Assembly (NCBI GenBank): GCA_904502225.1
Contig: CAJGDO010000006.1
Coordinates: forward strand, 1 to 54,747
Reading direction: 5' to 3'
DNA: 54,747 nucleotides
DNA from: an uncultured Clostridia bacterium
Lineage (GTDB): Bacteria; Bacillota; Clostridia; Christensenellales; Borkfalkiaceae
Shown here piece after piece: positions 33,019 through 40,456 of the stretch; the stretch's first letter is position 1, and the number at the start of each line of letters is the position of its first letter. The notes beneath the pieces were generated by a model that did not search any database, was not told the origin of the DNA, and worked only from the letters and a program-made list of their open reading frames with translations. A program made the position numbers and the translations under genes.

Positions 33019-34047
33019 TTACTTGCTCAATAATTCATTTTTCTTTTTATCAAATTCTTCTTGCGAAATAACACCAGCGTCAAGCAAGTTTTTGAATTTT
33101 AAAAGTTCGTCTGCACTTGAAGTTGCTTGAGTAATGCTAACAGGGGCTTTAGACTCCATAAGTTTTCTTTCAACAAAATCAACAACTTGTTTAACGTATT
33201 CATTTGGAACTTTTGTGTGTGTAAACGTTACGCTGTTTTCACTATTAAAATTATTTTTTGAAGAAGTGTTGGCTGTCTCAAATTGGATATAACCTAATAT
33301 AAGAGAAGAAGATTCCTTAAATTGTACGCCAATCATATTTTGATAGAAAACTTTTTTGTTGCCACCAAATACATTATGAGTAATGATTGATCTTAAGTTC
33401 ACCTTATTTTCCATAGTCACATAGTCATTGTAAACTTTTAAGAGTTTAACTTCGCCATCAACAGTGAATAAGCAACCGTCATCTTGTGGAATTGCTTGTG
33501 CAAGAGTTGGGTTTGCCGTATTTGGAGCAGTTTGATAGTTTGCAGGTACATAAGGTTGAGCGGTTGTTTGGTAATTTGTTGTTGGTTGTTTTTTATATGA
33601 GTCAATGTAAATAATGGTCACGATTGATAATGCAGTAATTATAGTAAAAGGTATCCAAGTAGTATGTGTTACAATAGATAAAGGTAGGTTTTGCTTAGCC
33701 ATTATTGAAGCAATAATACCTTCGAGTAAAAACAATAAAGAACTCGTCCAAATCAATACGATTACAATTACAAAAGATTTAATGCCGCATTTTGGTTTTA
33801 ATAAGTTATAAATGCTATATGCAAGCATAGAGATGCCGATTATAAGTTGGAACCAACTTAAAGTACCTAAAATACCAGAAAAATCTTCGGTTGCAGGGCT
33901 ATAAAAAGAAAGCAGTTCAAAGCCTGTTGCACTATAAAAGTAATAGCGAGTAGATATTCGCAGTATTGTGAAGAAGAGCATTATAATTCCCATACACGAA
34001 AGGGCAATGCAAAGTAGTGATATAGTTTTTGCTTTTGTGTTGTTCAT
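33019..34047 (-). CDS. Membrane protein with DUF4429-like and SHOCT domains
   Basis: 342 residues, starting at the ATG 7 nt after AGGAGG (MNNTKAKTIS). Four hydrophobic segments lie in the first 150 residues, followed by a Gln/Pro/Thr-rich linker. Next comes a PH-like domain reading like DUF4429 (LFTVDGEVKLLKVYNDYVTM to ILGYIQFET, about 190-290). The end is a SHOCT motif (ELLKFKNLLDAGVISQEEFDKKK), a short domain often found at the ends of membrane or stress proteins. Molecular function unknown. Its leader carries a structured RNA with a terminator directly before the ribosome-binding site, so expression is probably controlled by transcription termination. Confidence 0.75.
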   Translation of the reverse strand: MNNTKAKTISLLCIALSCMGIIMLFFTILRISTRYYFYSATGFELLSFYSPATEDFSGILGTLSWFQLIIGISMLAYSIYNLLKPKCGIKSFVIVIVLIWTSSLLFLLEGIIASIMAKQNLPLSIVTHTTWIPFTIITALSIVTIIYIDSYKKQPTTNYQTTAQPYVPANYQTAPNTANPTLAQAIPQDDGCLFTVDGEVKLLKVYNDYVTMENKVNLRSIITHNVFGGNKKVFYQNMIGVQFKESSSLILGYIQFETANTSSKNNFNSENSVTFTHTKVPNEYVKQVVDFVERKLMESKAPVSITQATSSADELLKFKNLLDAGVISQEEFDKKKNELLSK

Positions 34048-34060
34048 AAGAACCTCCTTA

Positions 34061-34092
34061 AAATAAAAAATGCGCCAACCGAAGTTAACGCA
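34061..34092 (-). terminator. Leader terminator before DUF4429/SHOCT gene
   Basis: Minus strand TGCGTTAAC, TTCG tetraloop, GTTGGCGCA (9 bp, two G.U), then TTTTTT. The AAGGAGG ribosome-binding site begins within a few bases of the T-run, the arrangement of an attenuator. Confidence 0.85.
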
Positions 34093-34275
34093 ATAAAACG
34101 CTGACTCCAATTGTCGCCAAACAATCTATCGTAGTATAGGTGAAGCCTTTACCATCAAGAAGGAGCCGCATTTTTAACAAAAATTGGTTATCTTAATGGT
34201 ATTGGCATAAAAAGGCATTTTATTCTCATTAAAAGAAAAAACACCTATTTCTACGAGTATTCAGATTGTTTGGCA
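34061..34275 (-). ncRNA. Candidate riboswitch-like structured leader RNA
   Basis: On the minus strand the predicted transcript starts at about 34274, at the first base of a 12-bp closing helix (34263-34274 with 34116-34127). Inside lie helices 34251-34255/34130-34134, 34242-34248/34136-34142, 34211-34216/34145-34150 and 34191-34200/34151-34160, the last with one G.U pair that would be C.A on the other strand. A 30-nt loop (34161-34190) holds CCAATT, complementary to AATTGG in the linker (34107-34112). The closing-helix 3' strand (TTGGCGACAAT) can pair with ATTGCGTTAA of the terminator. No known class recognised. This is structure read by eye, not computed. Confidence 0.65.
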
Positions 34276-34280
34276 AGATT

Positions 34281-34309
34281 AGTATAACACATATAAAAGA
34301 TTTTATCAA
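34281..34309 (-). promoter_or_regulatory. Promoter of structured leader RNA
   Basis: Minus strand TTGATA, 17-nt spacer, TATACT; the expected start is about 7 nt downstream at 34274, the base of the closing helix. Confidence 0.8.
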
Positions 34310-34324
34310 GTATTTTAAAAAATA

Positions 34325-34359
34325 AAATAAAAAAGACGTAGCAGATTTGCTACGTCTTT
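34325..34359 (-). terminator. Terminator of asd-dapA-dapB-yggS-sepF unit
   Basis: AAAGACGTAGCA and TGCTACGTCTTT form a perfect 12-bp stem with loop GATT (as read on the plus strand); the minus strand continues into a T-rich run. Confidence 0.88.
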
Positions 34360-34376
34360 ACTTTTTAAATTAAAAA

Positions 34377-34697
34377 CTATCTAACTTCTACGCCTGATGG
34401 TGAGAACATAAACACGTTTTTGCTCATTTCATAAACCCCACCGCCAAGTGCATAAATTGCACCTGCAAGCATATCGATAACTCTAACTGCCGTTTCGGTT
34501 TTAAGTTCGGTCAAATGCACAACGGTGTTTTTGCCGTTTTTCATAGCATCAATAACCACTTCAACGTCATCAAAACAGGTTGGGCTAAAAACGGCAACAG
34601 GGCCTGTTTTATCGTTCATATCAGACGCCACGTCGTTAATCTTCGTGCGTTCGCTTTTAGTTTTTGGTTCTCTTCCAAATAAATCAAATACACCCAT
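34377..34697 (-). CDS. sepF: Cell division protein SepF
   Basis: A 106-residue FtsZ-binding protein. The N-terminal MGVFDLFG looks like the membrane-anchoring amphipathic helix; the core has VAVFSPTCFDDVEVVIDAMKNGKNTVVHL and the ALGGGVYEMSKNVFMFSP C-terminal strand pair. It is shorter than B. subtilis SepF (about 150 residues) because the central linker is nearly absent. Start at the ATG with AAGGA upstream; the longer frame overlaps yggS. It starts 1 nt after the yggS stop, the standard yggS-sepF pairing. Confidence 0.93.
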   Translation of the reverse strand: MGVFDLFGREPKTKSERTKINDVASDMNDKTGPVAVFSPTCFDDVEVVIDAMKNGKNTVVHLTELKTETAVRVIDMLAGAIYALGGGVYEMSKNVFMFSPSGVEVR

Positions 34698-34698
34698 T

Positions 34699-35382
34699 TT
34701 AGTTTTCCTTTTTATCTTCTTTAATTCGTTGCCCGAAGATAGTTCTTCCAAGCCTTATCATATTACTTCCGTTTTTGATTGCGATTAAATAATCGTTAGA
34801 CATACCCATAGACAAGTATTTAAAAGGCAAGCCAGCCTTTTTCAACTCATCGAATAAATCACGCATTTTTTTGCATAAACCTGCCAAATATTCTTTATCG
34901 TCTGATGGTGGGAGCATTGCCATAAGTCCAACAACCCTAACGCTAGAAAATTCTTTTGCAATGTTTAACACGTTAGAATAGGCATCGCCTAGGCTAAACC
35001 CGCTTTTAGAAAGTTCGCCACCAATATTAACTTCAATCAAAACGTCTTGGATAACGTTTTTCTTTTTAGCCACTTTATCGATTTCAGCACCAAGTTTAAC
35101 GCTGTCAACCGAGTGGATAAGAGAAACGGCACCGACTAAATATTTCACCTTATTGGTTTGTAAATGCCCGATGAAGTGCTGTTCAGCACCCACGATAGAA
35201 AGGTGCTTATCTCTAAACTCTTGCACCTTGTTTTCGCCAACCATTTTTAAGCCATACTCTATGGCTTTGTTAATCACGTCAACGTCAACCATTTTGGTTG
35301 CACCGACAAGATAAACACTCTCGCCAAGATTATTTCCCGCTTGAATTTCAGAAAAAACTTTGTCTAAATTTTGTTTAAGCAT
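34699..35382 (-). CDS. yggS: YggS/PLPBP family pyridoxal-phosphate homeostasis protein
   Basis: A 227-residue TIM-barrel PLP-binding protein. The Lys30 in VGATKMV is the PLP Schiff-base residue; HFIGHLQTNKVKYLVG and SMGMSNDYLIAIKNGSNMIRLG are typical. It keeps cellular PLP balanced and has no known catalysis. It begins 2 nt after dapB with no strong ribosome-binding site, so it is likely coupled. Confidence 0.94.
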   Translation of the reverse strand: MLKQNLDKVFSEIQAGNNLGESVYLVGATKMVDVDVINKAIEYGLKMVGENKVQEFRDKHLSIVGAEQHFIGHLQTNKVKYLVGAVSLIHSVDSVKLGAEIDKVAKKKNVIQDVLIEVNIGGELSKSGFSLGDAYSNVLNIAKEFSSVRVVGLMAMLPPSDDKEYLAGLCKKMRDLFDELKKAGLPFKYLSMGMSNDYLIAIKNGSNMIRLGRTIFGQRIKEDKKEN

Positions 35383-35384
35383 TT

Positions 35385-36140
35385 TTATTTTGAATTTATA
35401 ACGTCAGCCATATTATATAAGCCGACAGGTTTTCCCACGATAAATTCACACGCTTTAATCGCACCATCAGCAAACACGCTTCTATCGGTTGCTTGGTGGG
35501 TTAGGGTGATGGTTTCAAAGTTAGACGCAAAAATAACTTGATGTTCGCCAACAATTCCACCGCCACGGATAGCGTGGATACCAATTTCATTAACGTCCCT
35601 TTTGCCAACAATACCGTTTCTGCCATAAGTATAAAACTTTTCAGGTGCAGTTTGCTTAACGGCATCAGCAAGCATAAGTGCAGTTCCGCTTGGAGCATCA
35701 ACCTTTTGGTTGTGGTGCTTTTCAATAATTTCAATATCAAAACCAGCAAGCGAAGAAGTTGCCCTTTTCACAAGGTCGATAAGCGAATTAACGCCAAGCG
35801 ACATATTGCCAGAACGGAAAAGCGGAATTTGTTTGCTTTTTTCAACTATCAAAGCAATTTGTTCATCAGAATAACCTGTTGCACACAAAATTGCAGGGAT
35901 ATTGTTTTTAGTGCAGAACGCTAAAATATTGTTTAGGTTGGTTGGGGCAGAAAAATCAACCACAACGTCAACCTTTTCTTTAACCTTATCAAAAGAGTCG
36001 TAAATAGGGAAGTCAGCATTTTTGCAATCGCAAATCAAGTCAACGCCGGCAACCGCCTTAACTAAAGCATTTTTTTGGGCAGATTCAAAAACTTTTTTGC
36101 CCATTTTGCCGTTAGCACCACTAATTAAAATATTAATCAT
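35385..36140 (-). CDS. dapB: 4-hydroxy-tetrahydrodipicolinate reductase
   Basis: A 251-residue NAD(P)H enzyme of diaminopimelate/lysine synthesis. It has the nucleotide motif GANGKMGKKV (8-17), the active-site EKHHNQKVDAPSGTALML and HAIRGGGIVGEHQV. It lies 2 nt from dapA. Its product leads to peptidoglycan cross-linking residues and lysine. Length is normal. Confidence 0.96.
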   Translation of the reverse strand: MINILISGANGKMGKKVFESAQKNALVKAVAGVDLICDCKNADFPIYDSFDKVKEKVDVVVDFSAPTNLNNILAFCTKNNIPAILCATGYSDEQIALIVEKSKQIPLFRSGNMSLGVNSLIDLVKRATSSLAGFDIEIIEKHHNQKVDAPSGTALMLADAVKQTAPEKFYTYGRNGIVGKRDVNEIGIHAIRGGGIVGEHQVIFASNFETITLTHQATDRSVFADGAIKACEFIVGKPVGLYNMADVINSK

Positions 36141-36142
36141 TA

Positions 36143-37036
36143 TTACTCCTTGATTTTAAAACCAAAATCGGTAAGAATTTTTTTCATTTGTTGGGTATGT
36201 TCTGGTTCAAGTTCGGTTAAAGGTGCACGAACAATTCCACTGCCAAGTCCGATAAGTTCAGATGCTTTTTTAACAGGGATAGGGTTAACTTCGCAGAACA
36301 TAATGTCAATTAAAGGTAAGAGCCTTTCTTGAAGTTCGGTTGCTTCCTTATTTTTACCAGCAAAATAAAGTCTTGCAACGTCCCCAACTTCTTTTGGTGC
36401 GATGTTAGATGCAACCGAGATTAAACCCATTGAACCAATACTCATCATAGCAAGGTTAAGGTTATCGTCACCAGAATAAAGGGCCGTTTTACCACGAATA
36501 AGTCTTGCAGTTTCACAAATTTGTTCCATATTACCGCAAGCCTCTTTAATACCGCCGATATTTTTATGTTCAGCAATTTCAGCCATAGTTTGTGGCAAAA
36601 TATTTACGCCCGTTCTTGCAGGAACGTTATAACACAAAACAGGAATATCAACGTTATCGCAAACGTCGTTATAATACTTAACTAAACCTTTTTGCGTGCA
36701 TTTGTTATAGTAAGGTGTGACAACAAGCAAGCCGTCCGCCCCGATTTTTTGTGCCAATTGGCTTTTTTCAATGGCTTTTTTGGTGCAGTTGCTTCCGCTG
36801 CCTAAAATAAACTTTACTCTGCCTGCAATTTGGTCATAAGAAAATTTAGCAATGCTTTCATATTCACTATCGGTAATACAAGGTGTTTCACCCGTCGTTC
36901 CAAGAATAGTTAAAGCGTCAATGCCGTTTTCAATTTGATATTCTATTTGTCTTGCAAAAGCCTTGTAATCAATGCCGTTCTCTGTAAAAGGTGTGATAGC
37001 AGCAGTACAAGTACCTTTAAAAATAGTCTTATTCAT
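36143..37036 (-). CDS. dapA: 4-hydroxy-tetrahydrodipicolinate synthase
   Basis: A 297-residue TIM-barrel aldolase joining pyruvate and aspartate semialdehyde. The Schiff-base Lys164 is in GGIKEACGN, Tyr136 in YNVPARTGV and the GTTGETP loop at 46-52. Its substrate comes from the upstream asd gene. No lysine riboswitch precedes the operon. Confidence 0.96.
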   Translation of the reverse strand: MNKTIFKGTCTAAITPFTENGIDYKAFARQIEYQIENGIDALTILGTTGETPCITDSEYESIAKFSYDQIAGRVKFILGSGSNCTKKAIEKSQLAQKIGADGLLVVTPYYNKCTQKGLVKYYNDVCDNVDIPVLCYNVPARTGVNILPQTMAEIAEHKNIGGIKEACGNMEQICETARLIRGKTALYSGDDNLNLAMMSIGSMGLISVASNIAPKEVGDVARLYFAGKNKEATELQERLLPLIDIMFCEVNPIPVKKASELIGLGSGIVRAPLTELEPEHTQQMKKILTDFGFKIKE

Positions 37037-37059
37037 TATAAACTCCTAAAATGGTTTAA

Positions 37060-38076
37060 TTAGTTTAGTTTGCCTTTGATAGCACCGATTTCAATTGCTT
37101 TTTGAGCGATTTGAACGGCGTTAGTTGCAGCACCCTTTCTGATGTTATCAGCAACGCACCATAAGTTAATACCGCTTTCAACAGTATCGTCCTTTCTAAT
37201 TCTGCCAACAAAAACTTCGTCCTTATTTTCAGCAGAAAGAGGTGTAGGGTAAAGGGCAGTGGCAATGTCGTCTTGTAAAACAACGCCTTCAGCGTTCTTT
37301 AACACTTCCTTAACTTGTTCAACCGTGCAAGGCTTTTCAAATTCAAGGTTAATAGATTCGCTGTGTCCATAATAAACAGGAACTCTAACGCAAGTTGCAG
37401 TCACCTTAATATCTTGGTCATTTAAGATTTTCTTTGTTTCGAAAATCATTTTATCTTCTTCTTTGGTGTAGCCGTTTTCCATAAACACGTCAATATGTGG
37501 CAAGCAGTTGCCAAAAATAGGTTGAGGGAATTTTTGTGGTGCAACACCGTTAATACCGTTCTTTAAGTCGTTAAAACCTTTAACGCCAGCACCAGAAACT
37601 GCTTGATAGGTTGAGTAAATAACTCTCTTAATCTTAAACGCTTTATGTAAAGGCTTTAACACAACCATTGCTTGAATGGTTGAACAGTTTGGGTTAGCGA
37701 TAATATTTTTATGCCAAGAAATATCGTCGGCATTACATTCAGGAACAACAAGAGGCACGTTTTCGTCCCTTCTCCAAGCACTTGAATTGTCAACGACTAA
37801 AATGCCGTGTTTTGCAAAGATAGGTGCAAATTCCTTACTAACGTCACCACCCGCTGAAAAGAGGGCGATATCGATATTTTTATCAATGATATTTTTTTCT
37901 GCAAGTTCGATAATTGTGTGTTTTTTGCCCATAAAATCAATTTGTGAACCCGCTGATTTTGCAGATGCAAAAAGATAATAATTTTCCACAGGTAATTGTC
38001 TTTCGGTTAAAACTTCTAAAAATTTTCTGCCAACCATACCGGTTGCACCGACTACTGCTACGTTATATTTTTTCAT
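37060..38076 (-). CDS. asd: Aspartate-semialdehyde dehydrogenase
   Basis: A 338-residue enzyme making aspartate semialdehyde, the branch point to lysine and to threonine/methionine. It has the NADP motif GATGMVGRKF (10-19), catalytic Cys131 in NPNCSTIQ and RVPVYYGHSESI. First gene of the minus-strand dap unit with a promoter close upstream; AGGAGA precedes the ATG. It supplies both DapA here and Hom at 7488-8771. Confidence 0.96.
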   Translation of the reverse strand: MKKYNVAVVGATGMVGRKFLEVLTERQLPVENYYLFASAKSAGSQIDFMGKKHTIIELAEKNIIDKNIDIALFSAGGDVSKEFAPIFAKHGILVVDNSSAWRRDENVPLVVPECNADDISWHKNIIANPNCSTIQAMVVLKPLHKAFKIKRVIYSTYQAVSGAGVKGFNDLKNGINGVAPQKFPQPIFGNCLPHIDVFMENGYTKEEDKMIFETKKILNDQDIKVTATCVRVPVYYGHSESINLEFEKPCTVEQVKEVLKNAEGVVLQDDIATALYPTPLSAENKDEVFVGRIRKDDTVESGINLWCVADNIRKGAATNAVQIAQKAIEIGAIKGKLN

Positions 38077-38110
38077 ATTACAAGTCTCCTATTAAACATA
38101 ATATAAGGAT

Positions 38111-38139
38111 AGTTTATCAAAACAAAGTAAAAATGTAAA
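38111..38139 (-). promoter_or_regulatory. Promoter of asd-dap operon
   Basis: Minus strand TTTACA, 17-nt spacer, TAAACT; the -10 ends 34 nt before the asd ATG. Confidence 0.75.
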
Positions 38140-38167
38140 GTTTTTTTTGCACAATACCCAATTTTAT

Positions 38168-38196
38168 TTGTAAAATATTTAAAATTAGTGTATATT
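38168..38196 (+). promoter_or_regulatory. Possible promoter of DUF624-like gene
   Basis: TTGTAA, 17-nt spacer, TATATT; an alternative TTGCAC with an 18-nt spacer to TAAAAT lies just upstream. Confidence 0.5.
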
Positions 38197-38267
38197 TTAT
38201 TATAGGCGTTTGCACTTAAAAAGCGGAAAAACTTTTTAACGCAAAAATAACGCTTGCGGAGAAGATA

Positions 38268-39539
38268 ATGGCAAAGGGCAATAAACGTAGTTTTTTTGAT
38301 AAATTGATGATGGGCTCTGAAAAATCAGAGGATTTTGCAAGGGCATCACTTCCTTCTAACAGGTGGGAACTTTTTTGGGATATTTTTAAGGGTAGGTTTG
38401 GTAAATTAGTTATCATTAACTTGCTCATTTTGTTATTTTGCGTTCCACTTGTTTTAATGCTTATTTTTAGATACGTTGCCGTTCTAAACTACGGAATGTT
38501 ATATCCATTTTCACAAAGTTTTGGTATAGGCTATGGTGCCTTGCCAACAATGGTTGGGGCTGCCGAAAGTATTGAAGTTTCAGTCAACACATCAATGCTT
38601 TTGCTTTCGCCACTTGCATTTGTGTTTATGGCGATTGGCTTGGCAGGCGGGGCATACGTTATAAGAAATATGGTTTGGACCGAAGGTATTTTCGTTGCAA
38701 ACGATTTCTGGCGTGGCATTAAGCAAAACATCAAACAACTTTTGCTAATTATGCTATTATATTCGTTAGTTTTCTATATAACCGTTTGCTCAATTTCACT
38801 TTGCAATAAAAGTATTGCACTTGAAGTAAGCCCTATTTGGATTTATAAGGTCGCAAAAGTGTTGTCGTATATTCTATTGATAACCTTTTCAGTTATGACC
38901 TTGCATATGATAACGATGTCCGTGACGTATAAAATGACCTTTAAACAACTATTAAAGAACTCGCTTTCATTCACGGTTGCATTGTTGCCACACAACGCAT
39001 TGTTTGTGGCCCTTGCATTTATTCCGTTCTTACTATTCTTGCTTGACGGAATTTTAATGGCTATCGGGTTAATAATAATTATTTTATTCGGCTTTTCATA
39101 CTTCTTGCTCGTTTGGACCAACTATTGTCAATGGTCATACGATAAGTTTATAAACGACAACGTTAGCGGTGCTCAAAAGAGAAAAGGTATGTATGAAAAG
39201 ATTAAGGCAGATAACGCTGGGGCACTTAAGAAGTATAAAGAACAACTTGCTCTTACACCACGCTCATCGCTTAACAGTAAGCCTATTAAACCTATCACCG
39301 ATGATGAAATCACTATTGCCGAACTTCCAACGTCGTTTAGCAGAAGGGATATTGAAAAACTTAACGAAAGTAGGCAAGCCCTTTATGATGACCACGCAAA
39401 ATACGTTGCAGAGCATATGAATGATGAACAGTTTAAGCAAACAGAGGCTGATAAACACGCAGAGGCACAAAGGTTAGAAAGGGAAAAGAGAATTCAAAAA
39501 GCAAAGAAAGAACTTGCAAAGAGAAACAGGAATAAATAA
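38268..39539 (+). CDS. DUF624/YesL-like membrane protein with charged C-terminal tail
   Basis: 423 residues. The segment ELFWDIFKGRFGKLVIINLLILLFCVPL and about six membrane helices to residue 290 match the DUF624 (YesL) family, whose members sit near sugar-uptake genes but have unknown function. Unlike typical YesL (about 210 residues), it has an enlarged membrane region and a hydrophilic tail of about 130 residues ending in a Lys/Glu/Arg-rich helix. GGAG precedes the ATG. It is divergent from asd. Confidence 0.75.
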   Translation: MAKGNKRSFFDKLMMGSEKSEDFARASLPSNRWELFWDIFKGRFGKLVIINLLILLFCVPLVLMLIFRYVAVLNYGMLYPFSQSFGIGYGALPTMVGAAESIEVSVNTSMLLLSPLAFVFMAIGLAGGAYVIRNMVWTEGIFVANDFWRGIKQNIKQLLLIMLLYSLVFYITVCSISLCNKSIALEVSPIWIYKVAKVLSYILLITFSVMTLHMITMSVTYKMTFKQLLKNSLSFTVALLPHNALFVALAFIPFLLFLLDGILMAIGLIIIILFGFSYFLLVWTNYCQWSYDKFINDNVSGAQKRKGMYEKIKADNAGALKKYKEQLALTPRSSLNSKPIKPITDDEITIAELPTSFSRRDIEKLNESRQALYDDHAKYVAEHMNDEQFKQTEADKHAEAQRLEREKRIQKAKKELAKRNRNK

Positions 39540-39544
39540 TCAAA

Positions 39545-39572
39545 AAAGACGCTTATTTTTATAGGCGTCTTT
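39545..39572 (+). terminator. Weak hairpin terminator
   Basis: AAAGACGCTTAT and ATAGGCGTCTTT pair (one G.T) with a TTTT loop; the T-run after it is short. Confidence 0.6.
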
Positions 39573-39596
39573 GATAAATTAAGGGAAAAGAATAAA

Positions 39597-40454
39597 ATGG
39601 ACAAACTACTAAAAACCATAGTATTTGACAATCAAATAACCTTGTCGGTTTTAGATACGACCGATATGGTTAACGAGGCGATAAGGGTGCATAATCTTTC
39701 GCCCGTTTGTGCGGCTGCACTTGGCAGAACGCTAACCGTTTGCACCTTTATGTCAAGCAATCTTAAAAACCAAAAAGATAAACTTTCGGTCACTGTTAAA
39801 GGCGACGGATTGGGTGGCAAAATAACCGTTTGTGGAAACGGCAATTTAGATATGCGTGGGTTTATAGACAACCCACAAATAGATTTACCTTTAAGGGCAG
39901 ACGGCAAACTAAACGTCGGTGCTTGCGTGGGCAAAAACGGCAGACTAACGGTTATAAGAAGTATGGGCTTAAAAGAGCCTTATACGGGCAGTAGCGAGTT
40001 AATCAGTGGTGAAATTGCAGAAGATTTTACGGCGTATTATGCGTTTAGCGAACAGCAACCAACAGCAATGGCACTTGGCGTTAAAATAGGCACGGAGGGA
40101 AAATGCGTTGGTGCTGGCGGGGTAATAGTTCAAGCATTACCGGGTGCAACGGACGAGGCGTTGTTTTTAGCAGAAGAAATTGTTAAGGACTGCAAAAACA
40201 TATCTACCTTGATTGAAGAAAAGGGTGCAGAGTGGGTTGTTAAAGAATTATTTTTCACTGATAAGTTTGACACTTATTGCCCAAAATACAAATGCTTATG
40301 TAGCAGAGAATATATTGAAAAAGTGCTTATTTCGCTTGGCAAAAACGAGTTAAAGGACATATTAAAGAACGAGGGCGAAATTAAGGTTAATTGCGAGTTT
40401 TGTGATAAAGAGTATAAGTTTAACGATAAGGATATAGAAGAATTATTTAAGTAA
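39597..40454 (+). CDS. hslO: Redox-regulated chaperone Hsp33
   Basis: A 285-residue holding chaperone switched on by oxidation. The N-terminal domain is normal (GDGLGGKITVCGNG, GFIDNP). The C-terminal zinc switch has C233xC235 and C266xxC269, the canonical four ligands, plus an extra Cys228. The next gene starts 2 nt after its stop. Confidence 0.95.
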   Translation: MDKLLKTIVFDNQITLSVLDTTDMVNEAIRVHNLSPVCAAALGRTLTVCTFMSSNLKNQKDKLSVTVKGDGLGGKITVCGNGNLDMRGFIDNPQIDLPLRADGKLNVGACVGKNGRLTVIRSMGLKEPYTGSSELISGEIAEDFTAYYAFSEQQPTAMALGVKIGTEGKCVGAGGVIVQALPGATDEALFLAEEIVKDCKNISTLIEEKGAEWVVKELFFTDKFDTYCPKYKCLCSREYIEKVLISLGKNELKDILKNEGEIKVNCEFCDKEYKFNDKDIEELFK

Positions 40455-40456
40455 AA

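Noticed and set aside
34116..34274. MITE-like element because of the long inverted ends
   Set aside because: The inner helices, G.U pairs on one strand only, and flanking promoter and terminator point to an RNA; no target duplication was seen.
34061..34275. 6S RNA as the identity of the structured RNA
   Set aside because: The ends do pair, but the central bubble is one-sided (25 nt against 2 nt) and a separate terminator plus ribosome-binding site follow, which fits a cis-acting leader better.
38077..38267. Lysine riboswitch before asd-dapA-dapB
   Set aside because: The minus-strand promoter is only 34 nt from the asd ATG, too short for an L-box.
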